From: Sepioteuthis lessoniana
Lineage: Eukaryota > Mollusca > Cephalopoda > Myopsida > Loliginidae
Assembly (NCBI GenBank): GCA_963585895.1
Contig: OY757907.1
Location: 113,149,956-113,213,955, forward strand
DNA length: 64,000 bases
Direction of reading: 5' to 3'
Positions 21,570 to 32,345 of this stretch are shown here, piece by piece (the first letter of the stretch is position 1; the number at the start of each line of letters is the position of its first letter). The notes below the pieces were generated by a model. That model worked only from the letters and a program-made list of their open reading frames with translations. It was not told where the DNA came from and did no database searches. The translations under genes were made by a program, and so were the position numbers.

Positions 21570-22075
21570 CTTCCTGTAGGCCTTTTAAGCTACATCTTGC
21601 GTCCACACTGAGCTGATCTAATTAAGTTCTTACGGGGCGACCAAAACTGACACGTCCATATGTAAGCTTCCATTGAAGAATGTTGCCTATGAGTTTGTCC
21701 TTGCTTCTCCAGAAGTGTCAAGCATATCTTGTTCGTCTTACTAGGGTGGTTGGTTTGATAGGACTTGAGTGGCCGTATAGCTATTGTTTTCTGGGATGTT
21801 GCTTACAGGATTTTTTCAAGACAGGTCATAGCATTCTTGTGTAGTTACCATCTAGCCTTTTCTTGATGACTTTTGTTTGCGTCCATGTGGTGCATCCGTA
21901 CACTATTATGAAAATAGCCATTGCTAGGAAGAAATCTAGTTTATGGTATCGGATAGATAAACTCCAGCAGTCCACGTCTTCACTCGGCGAATATTAACAT
22001 CACTTTCAGGAGACGAGAAACTAATGCCAAGGTACGTAAACTGAGGTAATACTTATTTCTGTTCAAACAGTTTAA
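21570..22075 (-). mobile_element. LINE-A, diverged 3' fragment
   Basis: Minus-strand translation in broken frames recovers SSPESDVNIRRVKTWTA, GCTTWTQTKVIKKRLDGNYT-like sequence, RTRYA.HFWRSKDKLIGN and a degraded WTPSYGR block. The order matches the LINE-A C-terminus. It is more diverged than the other copies. Confidence 0.6.
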
Positions 22076-22447
22076 ATTTTTACCTTCATGTAAATTTCAT
22101 CATCATAGAAAAATCAATTTCACGCCTATAATAGAAATACACGAAGATAAATGGATAAACTGTTACCAAACACTGGCCCCAAATGTTTTTTACATCAAAA
22201 TACTACTTTGAAATCGGATCAACAAAGTTGTATTGACACATGGACATCCAAATATTAAATGCCAGGTCAAAACGAATTTGAAATACACCACACCTACGTT
22301 TAAACTATATTTCCGAGATGGAGGGTACAGTGCCAGGTGTTTTTACGGTAGCGAAACTCATTCTCATGTTAAGTTGAAGACAGTTACGAAAAACTAACAG
22401 GTATTCAACCGTGAACATATAGTCCTGTCAGTCTTATCATTTTCTAT

Positions 22448-22449
<2 letters not shown>
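22076..22449. other. Nothing recognised
   Basis: AT-rich DNA without a persuasive frame or internal repeat. Confidence 0.45.

Positions 22450-22482
<33 letters not shown>
22450..22482. repeat. (TA)n microsatellite
   Basis: A perfect TA tract before the SINE-D fragment. Confidence 0.95.
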
Positions 22483-22616
22483 TAGATGCCTCCTTGCTTA
22501 ATACACAGCATTGTAAGGTAGGGATCAATGGTAAAATGGAGCAATCCAGGGAATGAAAAGGGAACCTTCATGTCACCCTCGGCTAATGTTGCCAACTTTA
22601 CAATATATATATATAT
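22483..22616 (+). mobile_element. SINE-D, 3' part
   Basis: It matches the body and end of the copy at 39119-39372: GATGCCTCCTTGCTTAATAC, TAAGGTAGGGATCAA, TGGAGCAATCCAGGGAA, GGGAACCTTCATG and CTAATGTTGCCAAC. It is followed by a TA tract. The tRNA-like head is missing. Confidence 0.75.
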
Positions 22617-23689
22617 ACGTTGCGGTCGTTTCTCATACACAACGTTATCAAAATCTAGGCCAGTTGGCTACTGTGGCTACTGTATCTACACACACACACA
22701 CACATACACACATATATATATATATATATATATTCTATTACAGATATTGGGCACTCTTGTTTATTGATAAAGCAAACTCTATTAGTAATAAGTATAAACA
22801 AATATATGTGTGTGTGCGTGTGTGTGTGTTATCTAGGACATGCTGCAAATTATTTTTACTTTTATTAGGTGGATTTTTAAAACATTTTTAGAAATTGTTA
22901 AAAATTGACATATATTTATTGATTTTTTTCTGTCGAACCAATGGTATTTGAGAAACCACGTGGAAAGTAAATCGAACTGCTGGATAAATATCTTGAATCC
23001 CCTTTACACTAAGAACCTTTCTGCAAACACATATATAAAGGAGAGAGAAAGAGAGAGAGGGTTGGGGAGAATGTTGAACGTAAGACAAATCGTCTTGCTC
23101 TGAATGGACATTCATTTTCTAAGAGAATGACGATGACTTAATAATTTGTCATGTTGCGTTTGCTGCTCATCTTCACCATTTCAAAATTCAACTCAAAGGC
23201 TGAAACAATCTTTTCTGATAATTATTTTGGCTGTCTGCACGAAAATAAGTCTCATCATAAAGAGTGTACGAATCAAAAGTTTTTCCTTCAGTTTTTAGAT
23301 ACATAAGTGCAGAGATGCAGGAAGAATGTACTCATTTTACCATAAGAATATTTTGGTGGAATTTATGACTTAACTCAAATATATGATCTGTTTTTAAATT
23401 CAGCTCAGTGAGACACAAACAACAAATATCGTATAATAAATAAAATAATAACAATAAAATAAAACCTAACAGCGAGCTATATTCCAAGGTTGCACGTCCG
23501 ATCTAAAAGGCCAGATTCATGTCCAGTACAGGGTAGGGCCATTCTTAAAGGGCCATCTCGACGGAGTTTAGCAACTTTTGGCACCGCTCAACTACACGTG
23601 GGAAGGTACTTTCTTTTAAAAAAGAAAACCTTCTACAGCAGGGAGATAAACTTAGTAAGTATATATATATTTTTACGATAACTCTTCAC
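22617..23689. other. Unrecognised, with CA/TA/GT tracts
   Basis: Compound microsatellites occur at 22690-22732 and 22807-22829. Elsewhere it is AT-rich with a GAGA stretch (23041-23058). The open frames here are short and carry no motif. Confidence 0.4.
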
Positions 23690-23820
23690 CACGAGTATGA
23701 TCTAACACGAGCCCAATTTTTAATCTGAGTTTTCCTTCTCTCAGACTGGTAGCTAAAAATCTTTGTCCAACTATTTACCCATAGCTTTTGTGTGAGGAAG
23801 AATGAATGGATTAATGTCTT

Positions 23821-24389
23821 TGTTGTATAGCCGTGATACAACTTTACACATATACATGCAGAAACAAAATCAACAAAATGACGAACGAACACACTTCATT
23901 AGAAAACTTTACCTCTCACACTTTATTTGAAATGGTTGCGAAAGGGTTACGAAAGGGTTATGTGTGAGAAGTGAGTTGGAGACTGAACAAAGACTGGAAC
24001 ATATTGACCTCCAGTTCCTCTGTCTTTAGCAGCACTTCTTTCTCGTTCTGCTGGGCTGCTCAACCGGAGGCCCTGAGGGCCCAGCTCTCTGCTGAGAGCT
24101 GGTTCTCACAGCCTCGAACTGCAACAACTGACTCCAAAGTGACTCAACTTCCTGTCGAACCGGGTTATATCATTGTTTGACGTTAACCTGCTTCTTGTAG
24201 GCGTCACATCTGCACCCAATTTAACCCGTCCACAGTCAATCTTTGACCGGATGCACCTGTTCCTTGATCGACCTGATGCACCTGTTCCTTGATCGACCTG
24301 ATGCACCTGTTCCTTGATCCTTGATGATATCTTTGACCGGATGCACCTGTTCCTTGATCGACGGCTGGGTCGGAGGTCAATATATTACA
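23821..24389 (-). mobile_element. Solo LTR of an LTR retrotransposon
   Basis: It is 569 bp, bounded by TGTTGTATAG and ATATATTACA (TGT...ACA termini on +). TCTT is duplicated on both sides (23817-23820, 24390-24393), a 4-bp target duplication typical of some Ty3/gypsy elements. On the minus strand it reads TGTAATATATTGACCTCCGA at the 5' end, with AATAAAG as a polyadenylation-type signal near 23930 and TATACAACA at the 3' end. It aligns along its length with 55021-55570. It contains a 25-bp tandem repeat (24250-24360). No internal gag or pol is present. Confidence 0.75.
24250..24360. repeat. 25-bp tandem repeat inside the LTR
   Basis: GATGCACCTGTTCCTTGATC starts at 24250, 24275, 24300 and again at 24340 after a short interruption. 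The sister LTR at 55021 has a single equivalent. Confidence 0.9.
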
Positions 24390-24500
24390 TCTTTCCCCAG
24401 GGCATTATCGTAAAACGAAACGCAAACAGTTTCGTACAGGATTTGAACTTGGGTTGACGATTCTCTTTCGTGCGACAATAATCGTTACGTTAAACACGTC

Positions 24501-25554
24501 TTCACGAACAAACTTCATGAATAAATGTTTTTACTTAGTGTCAGGTGTCACATTTCAAAGAAAATACACTGAAACCTTGTCAAACCAACATAGAAATTAA
24601 TGCTTTGAAAAACACTAGGAATTTCTTAAGAACAATCCAAGAACTAAGTAGATGCAAATATTAAAATTCTGGTTTTCAGAAATCATTTCAAACTATGCCT
24701 CTGAATTTGGGAACTCGAAGGAAATGAGGCTGTTGTTATTTACTAATCTTTTTTGCTTAGATGTGGCAAAAGGCCGTAGAATTGGGCACTTAATGAAACT
24801 AGAACTCATTCGTTAAGGTTTGCTTGTCAAACTTGCAAACTATTACACCACTCGAGGCACCCAGAAGGAAATGAGGCATTATTTATTTAATCGTTTTCGA
24901 ACGAGAGGGGCAGAGTATTGTTCGTGAGTTCTATTCCCACTGCGTTCCTCATTATCATTGTCTAAACAAAGCTAAGCTTTGTAAATAGAATAATCCATGA
25001 ACTGCGGTAGTATTCCTGATAATTACATTTACTGATTGATCCTAGGAGAGCCTTGGTCGAGTTGAGCACTTTTCAGCTTGTGCCAAGTAAAAGATTAGGG
25101 ATAAAAGTGGGTAAGTTAAAAACTCACTCATTTGATCCTCATTTGAGCTACTAACCAACATATAGAATTCTGTATCTCACTGGATACCTGTCAATACTTA
25201 TTTTATCCCTAAATTTTAGAAGTGGGGTTAATGAATGATTAGGAGCGTGAAAAATGCCATCGGAAAGACGAGAAAAAAATCCAGTGAGACAGGTTAGTGT
25301 AAAAATTCACTTCGAAATAATACTTCACAAATACGGTTGAAAGTCATAAATCTTCACCTTTCCTCTAGTTCAGAAGTAAACAGCAGGCTTCTTCAGCCTT
25401 GGTTGGTATCCAGATCTGGGGAAGAACAACTCTGAATTTAAATGTTTGATGTTTGACAGTAGTTTATGAATACACTTCCAGAGCTATAATTCTTAGAATT
25501 GAATATATTTAAAGAGGGATAAGGTACGATTATCCTGAGTATGATATTAATCTA
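24501..25554. other. Unrecognised; short internal duplications
   Basis: AAGGAAATGAGGC recurs at about 24718 and 24862 with TTATTTA nearby, hinting at an old unclassified repeat. No coding frame is recognisable. Confidence 0.35.
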
Positions 25555-25690
25555 AATCTGGGGGTGAAGCTCCAGTTCTGTAGCTCTGGGGTGTGTAGAG
25601 TAGTTCTTCATTGCCATTACTCCCTAGTCCACGCTAATCTAGAGTGAGATAGTGCGTGATAGAATTGCCATGTATGGGTCAAATTAATTC
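25555..25690 (+). mobile_element. SINE-M fragment
   Basis: GGTGAAGCTCCAGTTCTGTAG, AGCTCTGGGG, TTCTTCATTGCCATTACTCC, GAGTGAGATAGTGCG and ATGGGTCAAAT follow SINE-M order. Confidence 0.6.
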
Positions 25691-25699
25691 AATCGCAAA

Positions 25700-25905
25700 T
25701 CGTTTTGTTTGGTTTCTATATTTCACAGCGTATGCAAAAGGGATAAAGGACTTCTGCTCTACTTTTTTTTATTTCATGGTATGTCTACATCCGTTGATTA
25801 TTTAATACCAAAATCATCCTTGTAGAAAAATAGCTGTAGTAGTATCGAAATCATAGATGAGGGAGGATAAACGGTTCTATTCCTTTCCGCGGGTGACTTT
25901 GCTGA
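25700..25905 (-). mobile_element. SINE-M/SINE-N tail fragments
   Basis: A TTGTTTGGTTTCTATATTTC tail-like stretch is followed by TTTCATGGTATGTCTACATC, GATTATTTAATACCAAAATC, CATCCTTGTAGAA and a GATGAGGGAGGATAAACGGT region, as in the SINE-N copies at 27478 and 33560. Confidence 0.5.
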
Positions 25906-26039
25906 TCATATATTTACTAGCTTCGACAGTCTAGATTCACTAGATTCGAAGGTCTACTGAAATGTGAATTTTTTTAATCACTTCTCACGATAACCAAGCG
26001 GCCCGGTGCTAGACCGGAACAGTGAATTATAACTGTAAG

Positions 26040-26255
26040 TCTTTGCTACCTTTCTCAAAGGTATTAGTCCAAAAGAGAACACAATACCTTGACTGGAGTT
26101 CGGACTCGAAGCCACTGACCAGTACTTTAGCCATTACGCCATGGGGACTCCTGCAAAATAAGGGGTTCATATCTTTCTATGGAGTATTAACCCAAATGGG
26201 AGCGTAATAGAAGGACTGTAGCTTGAACTCATCTAGTGCGATGTCACAGTCCACA
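26040..26255 (-). mobile_element. Two SINE-N/T tRNA-like heads in tandem
   Basis: The first (26050-26155) has CTTTCTCAAAGGTATTAGTC, GACTGGAGTTCGGACTCG (box B complement) and TTTAGCCATTACGCCATGG (box A complement). The second (26160-26255) has GGGTTCATATCTTTC, TATTAACCC, GTAGCTTGAACTCATCTAG and GATGTCACAGTCC. Tails are missing. Confidence 0.6.
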
Positions 26256-27302
26256 AAGCCACACAGACTTCCCTCCTGTTGGATATTGACTTGAAGACCC
26301 CTTTGACGTCTGTCAATGCAGCTGTAGAAGTCGGACGCCGAGAAGAAAAAAAACATGAAATACACGTGGTAGCTTAATTAAACAGGGCACAGGTGTTCCC
26401 GGAGGAAACGATGCAGGAATTACGTAGGTTGCATGCTAGAAAAAACTCTGATGTAGACGGCAGGCTGGAGGCGTAAGATTTTGATCCGAACAGTAGCACG
26501 AGAAATGTGGTTCACTGAAGATTCAAATCTCGCACCTGTGTGTGCAGCTCACTTGTCTTCGACGTTCTGTACTCTACCATTCCGTTCAAAAAAAAAAAAA
26601 AAAAAAAAAAAAAAACCATATTTTTTAAATACCAGTGTTGTCCTTTTTCTCTGCTATACAATAATACGGAATTTGAATTTGATAGGAACGCTAGAAATCA
26701 TTTAACCGTTTGCGAAAAAATCTCTAAAAAACTATACAAAAATATCAATATAAACGTAAAATCTACCCAGTTTTCTAACTTCTCGGCATAAAATAACATT
26801 AAATGAGTTGACATGCCGTTAAATATCAATTAATTATTTAATCCACTTCACGAGCTTCGTTTTTTTTTCACATCTTATTCCTGAACTTTCAATATGTTAA
26901 AAGTATATAAATCAGCAAAATATCAGAAACAGCTCAGATTGAAAAGGCTAAATTCCGTGATTAGAAACATTCGTCTGGTTTTGAAAGAGTAAATTTCATG
27001 TCCTGACCAAATTCTAGATATTATGTCGAGCCATTTTGATCGAAGGAAAATTCACTAGTATTATTACCGTTTGCGAACACATAAAAATATATTTTGATAC
27101 ATAGGAATACATATAAATATATGCCATATATCCTTTGTCACATAGAGACATTTCAAGGTTTCACTGTTTATTAATGGGAATGTTTTAAATTTCTCAAATG
27201 TCACCGAGAGAATATACCACCTTCAATCATTACTGAACACTGTTCTTACAATTTTATATCAAATATCGCCCACAATAGGAAATTGTAGAAAACATAATAA
27301 TT
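26256..27302. other. Mostly unrecognised; poly(A) and a SINE-M tail
   Basis: An A28 run lies at 26588-26615. CATAAAATAACATTAAATGAG and TTGACATGCCGTTAAAT at 26785-26830 look like a SINE-M tail on +. The rest is AT-rich. Confidence 0.45.
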
Positions 27303-27304
27303 GT

Positions 27305-27338
<34 letters not shown>
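27303..27338. repeat. (GT)n-(GA)n microsatellite
   Basis: A compound dinucleotide tract. Confidence 0.95.
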
Positions 27339-27477
27339 TTTATACTGGGTATATACACACATATATGTATATATAGATGCAACTAATACTTTCATGTATT
27401 CTCAATCATTAGAGCATAGTACACCCCATTGACTTACGTGTGTTACAAGTGAGTGGTCCATGGAAACACTGATTTTG

Positions 27478-27700
27478 TTGGGTTGGATTCTTTGTTTAAG
27501 GGTATGTCAAACCCCCAAGGTTATTTAATGCGAAAACCATCCCTGTAGAAGAACAGCAGTGGTACTCTTTAACCTATAGATAAGAGATGAGAAGGTTCAT
27601 ACCTTCTCTAAGGTTATGTCTGAAAGTGACTGCAATAGCGTGCCTGGAGTTCGAACTAAGTTAATACTATAATACAAACTAGCAGGTCAGCCACTAATGA
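27478..27700 (-). mobile_element. SINE-N copy
   Basis: Read on +: tail TTCTTTGTTTAAGGGTATGTC, GGTTATTTAATGCG, AACCATCCCTGTAGAAGAAC, AGCAGTGGTACTCTTTAACC, GGTTCATACCTTCTCTAAGG, GTGCCTGGAGTTCGAACTAAG (box B complement). The box A end is degraded. Confidence 0.7.
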
Positions 27701-27928
27701 CCAGGAACTTCACCTGGAAAGCCTAGAATTTAAAACGTAATTTCTTTATAATAGATGTCTATATAAAATATCATTTAAGAATGATATCACCACATTTTCT
27801 GATGTTTTCAATTCTGACATTTGCCCAAGTAAACTTGAAAAGTAGGTGAAGATAAAGTGGTGTCAAAATAGATGTAAACGATGATAATGTAACTTTAAAA
27901 TACAGAATATATATATACATGTATATAT
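27701..27928. other. Nothing recognised
   Basis: Short AT-rich spacer. Confidence 0.4.
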
Positions 27929-28260
27929 GTTGTGGTGTTTAGGAGTCAAAATGAAGACACGCAGACAAAAGAAGTAGGTGGAAACAAATTTATTACAATA
28001 ACAGAACAAATATACGATAGTTAGGAATGTCCTTCCGGTACTGTCAGGCAGCTTGGAGGATATCTCCCCGAGTGTCAAGTAGAGTTCACTTGCATGTAGG
28101 TAGATACCATAACAATATACAATGTTTGTGTATGTATGCAACTGATTTTATACAGGAGGTGATAGGACTTGGTAGTATTTAGTAATTATCCATGTCCTTG
28201 ATAAAACAGATAAACTGTTAATTTTAATATTCACTCCTTCCTAATAAAGATATTACTATC
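27929..28260 (-). mobile_element. LTR-like sequence, weak
   Basis: The minus strand has TGTAATAAATTTG (AATAAA signal) followed by CTCCTAAACACCACAACA, an ACA-type LTR end similar in style to 23821. A TATAAAA word lies near 28148. The 5' end and target duplication were not found. Confidence 0.3.
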
Positions 28261-28306
28261 GCTTGGATCACTTATACAGCCGAAAGCCCACAGGTTGAAT
28301 AGATTG

Positions 28307-28312
<6 letters not shown>

Positions 28313-28353
<41 letters not shown>
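28313..28353. repeat. (TA)n microsatellite
   Basis: Perfect TA tract. Confidence 0.95.
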
Positions 28354-28359
<6 letters not shown>

Positions 28360-28818
28360 TATATTAATGGAAAAAATATGCCCCGTAATTTAATCCAGAA
28401 GAACAGTTTTGCAAATACAAAATGTGTTTTTACGTAACATGACGCCTCGCACGTGAGGTTGTTTTTTTTGCGTAAGTGCACTTTATTTAAAACTGTTAAA
28501 ACCTGTTTATATATATATATATATATATATATGAATGTATGAAATTTTGAATTGAGAATATTAGTTGGGAAAATATTTTTCTATTTAAAAGTCAATATAA
28601 AAGGAATGTCAATTAAAATAAAAATGTCTAAAATTGGTGTAAGACAAGTATAACCGATTTAAATTGTTTAGTCTTCATTTACCATATACATAGATATATA
28701 CATACATACATGTAAAATAGATTTCTACCTTTTTACTCGCAACAACAGTTATTTCCATATCACCTTATGATCAGGAAATAAATGAAACTGCCAGTTAAAA
28801 CTTATACTTTTGAACCTT
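28354..28818. other. Nothing recognised; short (TA)n at 28509-28533
   Basis: AT-rich DNA with stops in all frames. Confidence 0.45.

Positions 28819-28873
<55 letters not shown>
28819..28873. repeat. (TA)n-(TG)n microsatellite
   Basis: Compound dinucleotide tract. Confidence 0.95.
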
Positions 28874-28876
<3 letters not shown>

Positions 28877-29458
28877 TATGTATCCGAGCCAAAAGTTAAT
28901 GGACAGTAGCTTTCGTATTGTTTTTCATTCATTGTCCACCAACTTTCAGTGCATTCAACAGATACAGATTGAATAAATACATACACACGTTTTGTGTGAG
29001 AAATATGAGAAAGATCGGATGTAACGATGTGTGTATTTGAATGAGTGTTCTGCATGATTGTACAGTTAACGCATGTATATACGTATCGTATATGGGAAAC
29101 CGAAAACAACCAAGTTATACAATAATAACAACGGTCCATAAAAAGCGGCATAAAATATATATTTACAAACTAAGATTTCTGAACACAGATTTCATATATT
29201 GATTTGTTTATTTCGAGGCCTTGCGTATATGTTTATAATTTGCGAAATATTTATTTCCAAGGTTTATTCACACCGACATGAGCGCCAAATGGAAATATTT
29301 TATCGCTTTTTATGGCTTCCTATTCTATTTTATGGCATCGACACAAACAAAAGACACTTTAAATCAATGACAACGATCGCAGTAGGAACCGCAGGTAGAA
29401 AAGCTAAGATGAAATAATGGTGTTGAGAAATAGGAGAAGGCAAATCATAATAATAATG

Positions 29459-29459
<1 letters not shown>
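28874..29459. other. Nothing recognised
   Basis: Open frames on both strands (28795-29151, -; 29199-29417, +) show no known motif, and the first is built partly on the microsatellite. Confidence 0.4.

Positions 29460-29511
<52 letters not shown>
29460..29511. repeat. (TA)n microsatellite, about 26 units
   Basis: Perfect TA tract. Confidence 0.95.
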
Positions 29512-29514
<3 letters not shown>

Positions 29515-30183
29515 AGGGGTCTTAGAGGTTATATAACCCAGATGCGAAAACCTTCAACATATTTTTCTCTGCTTGTCCGATTTGATCTATATCTCTTTCA
29601 TATCTTCTTGATTTTCCTCTCTCGATCTGTATTTCCTTCTCTCTCTTTCTCTCTCTCTCTCTCCCTATATATATATATATATATAAATTTGTGTATGTGT
29701 GTAAGAGTCGATGAAAGTTTCATTGGCTGACCAAGATACTCTCCTGTATTGTAATCAATTAAGGTTTATTGGAAATTATATATATATATATATATAAAGA
29801 AAATTATGTATATGTATATATATATATTTATAAAGAAAATAATTTCAAAAAGTAATAAAAATCATATATTGTATTTGAGAAATATCCAATTTTAAACACG
29901 ACCACTTTCTATGCCAATGCACTTAATTTACTTGTGAATATGAATAAATCTTATTTAACATAATAGTGAAAGAACATCGGATCAAAATTTGTCTCAAGTC
30001 AAAGCACCAATCTATGTTTATTTTGATCAATCATTTTAAAATCCCGTGTAACACGAAAGCAAAATCATTTTTCTTCACTCTTTCTGTGTTATCTATGCCT
30101 TCTTGTGTTACTCTCTCTCTGTCTCTCACACTTTATTCTCTCTCTCTGTCTCTCACACTTTATTCTCTCTCTCTTTATATATA
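29512..30183. other. Pyrimidine and TA tracts, otherwise unrecognised
   Basis: TC/TA tract at 29640-29685, TA at 29778-29797, and two copies of CTCTGTCTCTCACACTTTAT in tandem at about 30115-30165. Confidence 0.5.
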
Positions 30184-30349
30184 TTGCCTAGATAGCTGTG
30201 CAGTAAGATACTAAGTCTAGCGTTAGGTAGGTTTTGATCCCAGCTTGTAACGTCCTGTGTGTCAAGCCACACTGATGAGTTGTCATTCACTGAAACATTC
30301 TGTCTGTGGATGACTATATGTATATAGTCATTCACAGACAGAATGTTTC

Positions 30350-30350
<1 letters not shown>
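30184..30350 (+). mobile_element. SINE-G 3' part with inverted tail
   Basis: GTAGGTTTTGATCCCAGC (box B-like), GTCCTGTGTGTCAAGCCACAC, TGAAACATTCTGTCTGTGGA and TGACTATAT match SINE-G. The last 29 bp are then repeated inverted (30321-30350), making a palindrome of about 58 bp with one mismatch. Confidence 0.75.

Positions 30351-30352
<2 letters not shown>

Positions 30353-30386
<34 letters not shown>
30353..30386. repeat. (TA)n-(TG)n microsatellite
   Basis: Directly behind the SINE-G palindrome. Confidence 0.95.
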
Positions 30387-30734
30387 GTAATTCAATCAGT
30401 AGGGGCAGTTTTTTTTAAAAAGCAAAATATTTTTCTGTGTATTTTCATAAAAATAAATTTTGCATTGTTTTCAATTGGCTTATGGCAAAAATTACTTTAT
30501 TCTTGCCAAAAAATTTGTTTCGATGGTGCTCAAAATCCCGGTAAATTAATCAGATGTGAACACACAACTCTTTATAAAAGAGAAAAGTTTTGGGCTCAGT
30601 GGTCAGTGAAGAAAGATTATCCAGACAGGCTTTTGAAACATGAAAGTATCAATTAATAATGATTTCCTTGAAAAATGTGCATGGTAAATATTGTTTTCTT
30701 TTTGCTCTCTCCCAAAGGAAAATTCGCCTTATTT

Positions 30735-30765
<31 letters not shown>

Positions 30766-30895
30766 CCGTAACCAAATCACGTAGGAAGTATTCATTTCTT
30801 ACGATAAATTTTTTCTTTCGAACATTGTCTTCTACCTGGTAAATTCTTTTTATGGCTCTGTATTTGTTATAGAGAACCATAAAAAACGTGAGTTT
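30387..30895. other. Nothing recognised; (TA)n at 30740-30764
   Basis: The 116-codon frame 30306-30656 begins inside the SINE-G/microsatellite and has no known motif. Confidence 0.4.

Positions 30896-30962
<67 letters not shown>
30896..30962. repeat. (TA)n-(TG)n-(TC)n microsatellite
   Basis: Triple compound tract. Confidence 0.95.
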
Positions 30963-30963
<1 letters not shown>

Positions 30964-31440
30964 CGTATGTATATTGCTGCGAACCAGTACAAAGTTTCCC
31001 GAAACGGCCGATACCAGAAACCACTTGCTCCTCCTGCAAACTTCCAAGTCACCGCGTAAACCAAGATGAGCACCCGATTTCTGTCATGACTTCTTCCATG
31101 CCGATGTGTGGCGACGTCGACAAGGGTACGTTTCCTGTCCGTCAGTTTTCAGAGAGTCGGACAAGAGTCAAACTCAACTGGGTCTTATATACCGTCATAG
31201 TATTCGGCGTCCGCACAGAGCTGATGAACATGTCTTTGCTGGTCAGAAAACTTGTGTGTCTATGTGTTGGAGTCCATGTGCCAACGTCGCCTACGAGTTC
31301 GTCCTTCATTCTCCGGCGATGCCCAGCATATAGAATGACACAACAGTTGTATAACCAAAGAAGACTTTATCTGATGATGATTCCTGGGTCAGGATGGACT
31401 TCAGAGCAGAAGCATCATTTTCTCTAATCTTGGGTGCACT
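30963..31440 (-). mobile_element. Distant LINE-A relative, 3' part
   Basis: On the minus strand around 31180-31340 the frame reads RIRYAGHRRRMKDELVGDV then TWTPTH, equivalent to the LINE-A RRTRHAGHCWRSRDELIS..WTPTH block. The remainder (about 30963-31180) is GC-richer and reads EEVMTEIGCSS and LGSLQEEQVV, which I cannot align to LINE-A. The forward 179-codon frame (30888-31427) is a shadow. Confidence 0.5.
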
Positions 31441-31479
31441 AGCAGTACACTGCAACATCGCCAGGTTTTACCGGTTATC

Positions 31480-31680
31480 AGAACTATTTGAACCATAGAT
31501 ACTGCCACTCCAGGCCAGAGTCAACGTGGGATAATGGCAAGGAGGGTGTCCTTCATACTTCTCAGGTATACAAGAACTGGAGTTTTAACTTTAGATGCAG
31601 TTTAGTGTCATAATCAGGAGACAATATTCTGGGGGAGGTATTACTTCTCTGTAGGGGTTAAGTAATTAAATTTGGCTACC
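31480..31680 (-). mobile_element. SINE-M fragment
   Basis: AACTATTTGAACCATAGATAC, CACTCCAGGCCAGAGTCAACG, AATGGCAAGGAGGG, CAAGAACTGGAG and GGGGGAGGTATTACTTCTCTG follow the reversed SINE-M core. Confidence 0.7.
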
Positions 31681-31689
31681 GTATTCCAA

Positions 31690-31805
31690 AGGGATCCGAA
31701 AGCTCCCTTTTCATTTGCAACTACACCGATGTGTAGGGGAGGGAATTACTTCTTTCCCTGGATTGCACCACTTTATCCTTAATGCGTACCTTATAATGCT
31801 GTGTT
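31690..31805 (-). mobile_element. SINE-D fragment
   Basis: GAAAGCTCCCTTTTCATTTG, ACCGATGTGTAGGGGAGGG, CCCTGGATTGCACCACTTTA and TGCGTACCTTATAATGCTG are the reverse complement of the SINE-D body at 39200-39330. Confidence 0.7.
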
Positions 31806-32165
31806 AAAGAGATATCAAGTACAATTTGTCAGTTTTACTTTCAGTTTTTTACAATCTTTCATCGAATGTTTAACTAAGAACTTAGTAGCTAGTGATTATA
31901 TGAATTCAATGAACATATGCTTTTTGGTATGCTATTTTTTCACTCACATTGATTGCACCCTCCAATGGGAACGAGCAGTTCCGTAAAGTGAAAGTTTTTG
32001 TATTTTATAAAAATTGAGACTGCCAGGTATCTTGATAATGTATTTATTTGTCCCTTTTTTATCACACGCAGCACTCTCACTATTACTGGCACGGAGTCTT
32101 TGGTATGACTTGATCTGGGCAATTGGTGAATTCTCTACTCCCAAGAATTGAGCCAATTTGCCGTC
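31806..32165 (-). mobile_element. LINE-C 3' end
   Basis: Minus-strand coding words: KKGTNKYIIKIPGSLNFYKI, QKLSLYGTARSHWRV. These match the last residues of the LINE-C protein seen at 36110-36200 (+). A shared 3' untranslated part follows (AAAGATTGTAAAAAACTGAA). Confidence 0.75.
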
Positions 32166-32345
32166 AGTATATTCTTAACTAAACCAACAAGGCAATCAGA
32201 CCTTAGAGTATTCTTACAAACCCTTAGTCCTTATTTACTTCCCCTCCTAAATAAACAATTCAGTTATGAAAAGTAGATAAAGAGTGAAAGGGGAATTCAT
32301 TTATTAACTTTATAAGGCTCGAAGACATTAATCTACTCGCAAAAC
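32166..32345. other. Nothing recognised
   Basis: Short spacer. Confidence 0.4.

Larger units (their letters stand above)
23690..24500 (-). mobile_element. SINE-T copy split by a solo LTR
   Basis: The left part (23690-23820) holds the SINE-T 3' body reversed (GAGTTTTCCTTCTC, AGACTGGTAGC, CAACTATTTACCCATAGCTT, AATGGATTAATGTCTT). The right part resumes at 24390 with TCTTTCCCCAGGGCATTATCG and the tRNA-like head (CAGGATTTGAACTTGG, complement of box B). Joining them restores the expected order ...GGATT..T.CTTTCCC.AGGG... Confidence 0.75.

Noticed and set aside
24106-24306. Repeat protein with Gln/Gly/Arg-rich units
   Set aside because: It is a translation of the 25-bp tandem repeat inside the solo LTR.
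30888-31427. 179-codon plus-strand open frame
   Set aside because: It begins in a TA/TG/TC microsatellite and its strand is opposite to the LINE-A-like coding signal in the same DNA.
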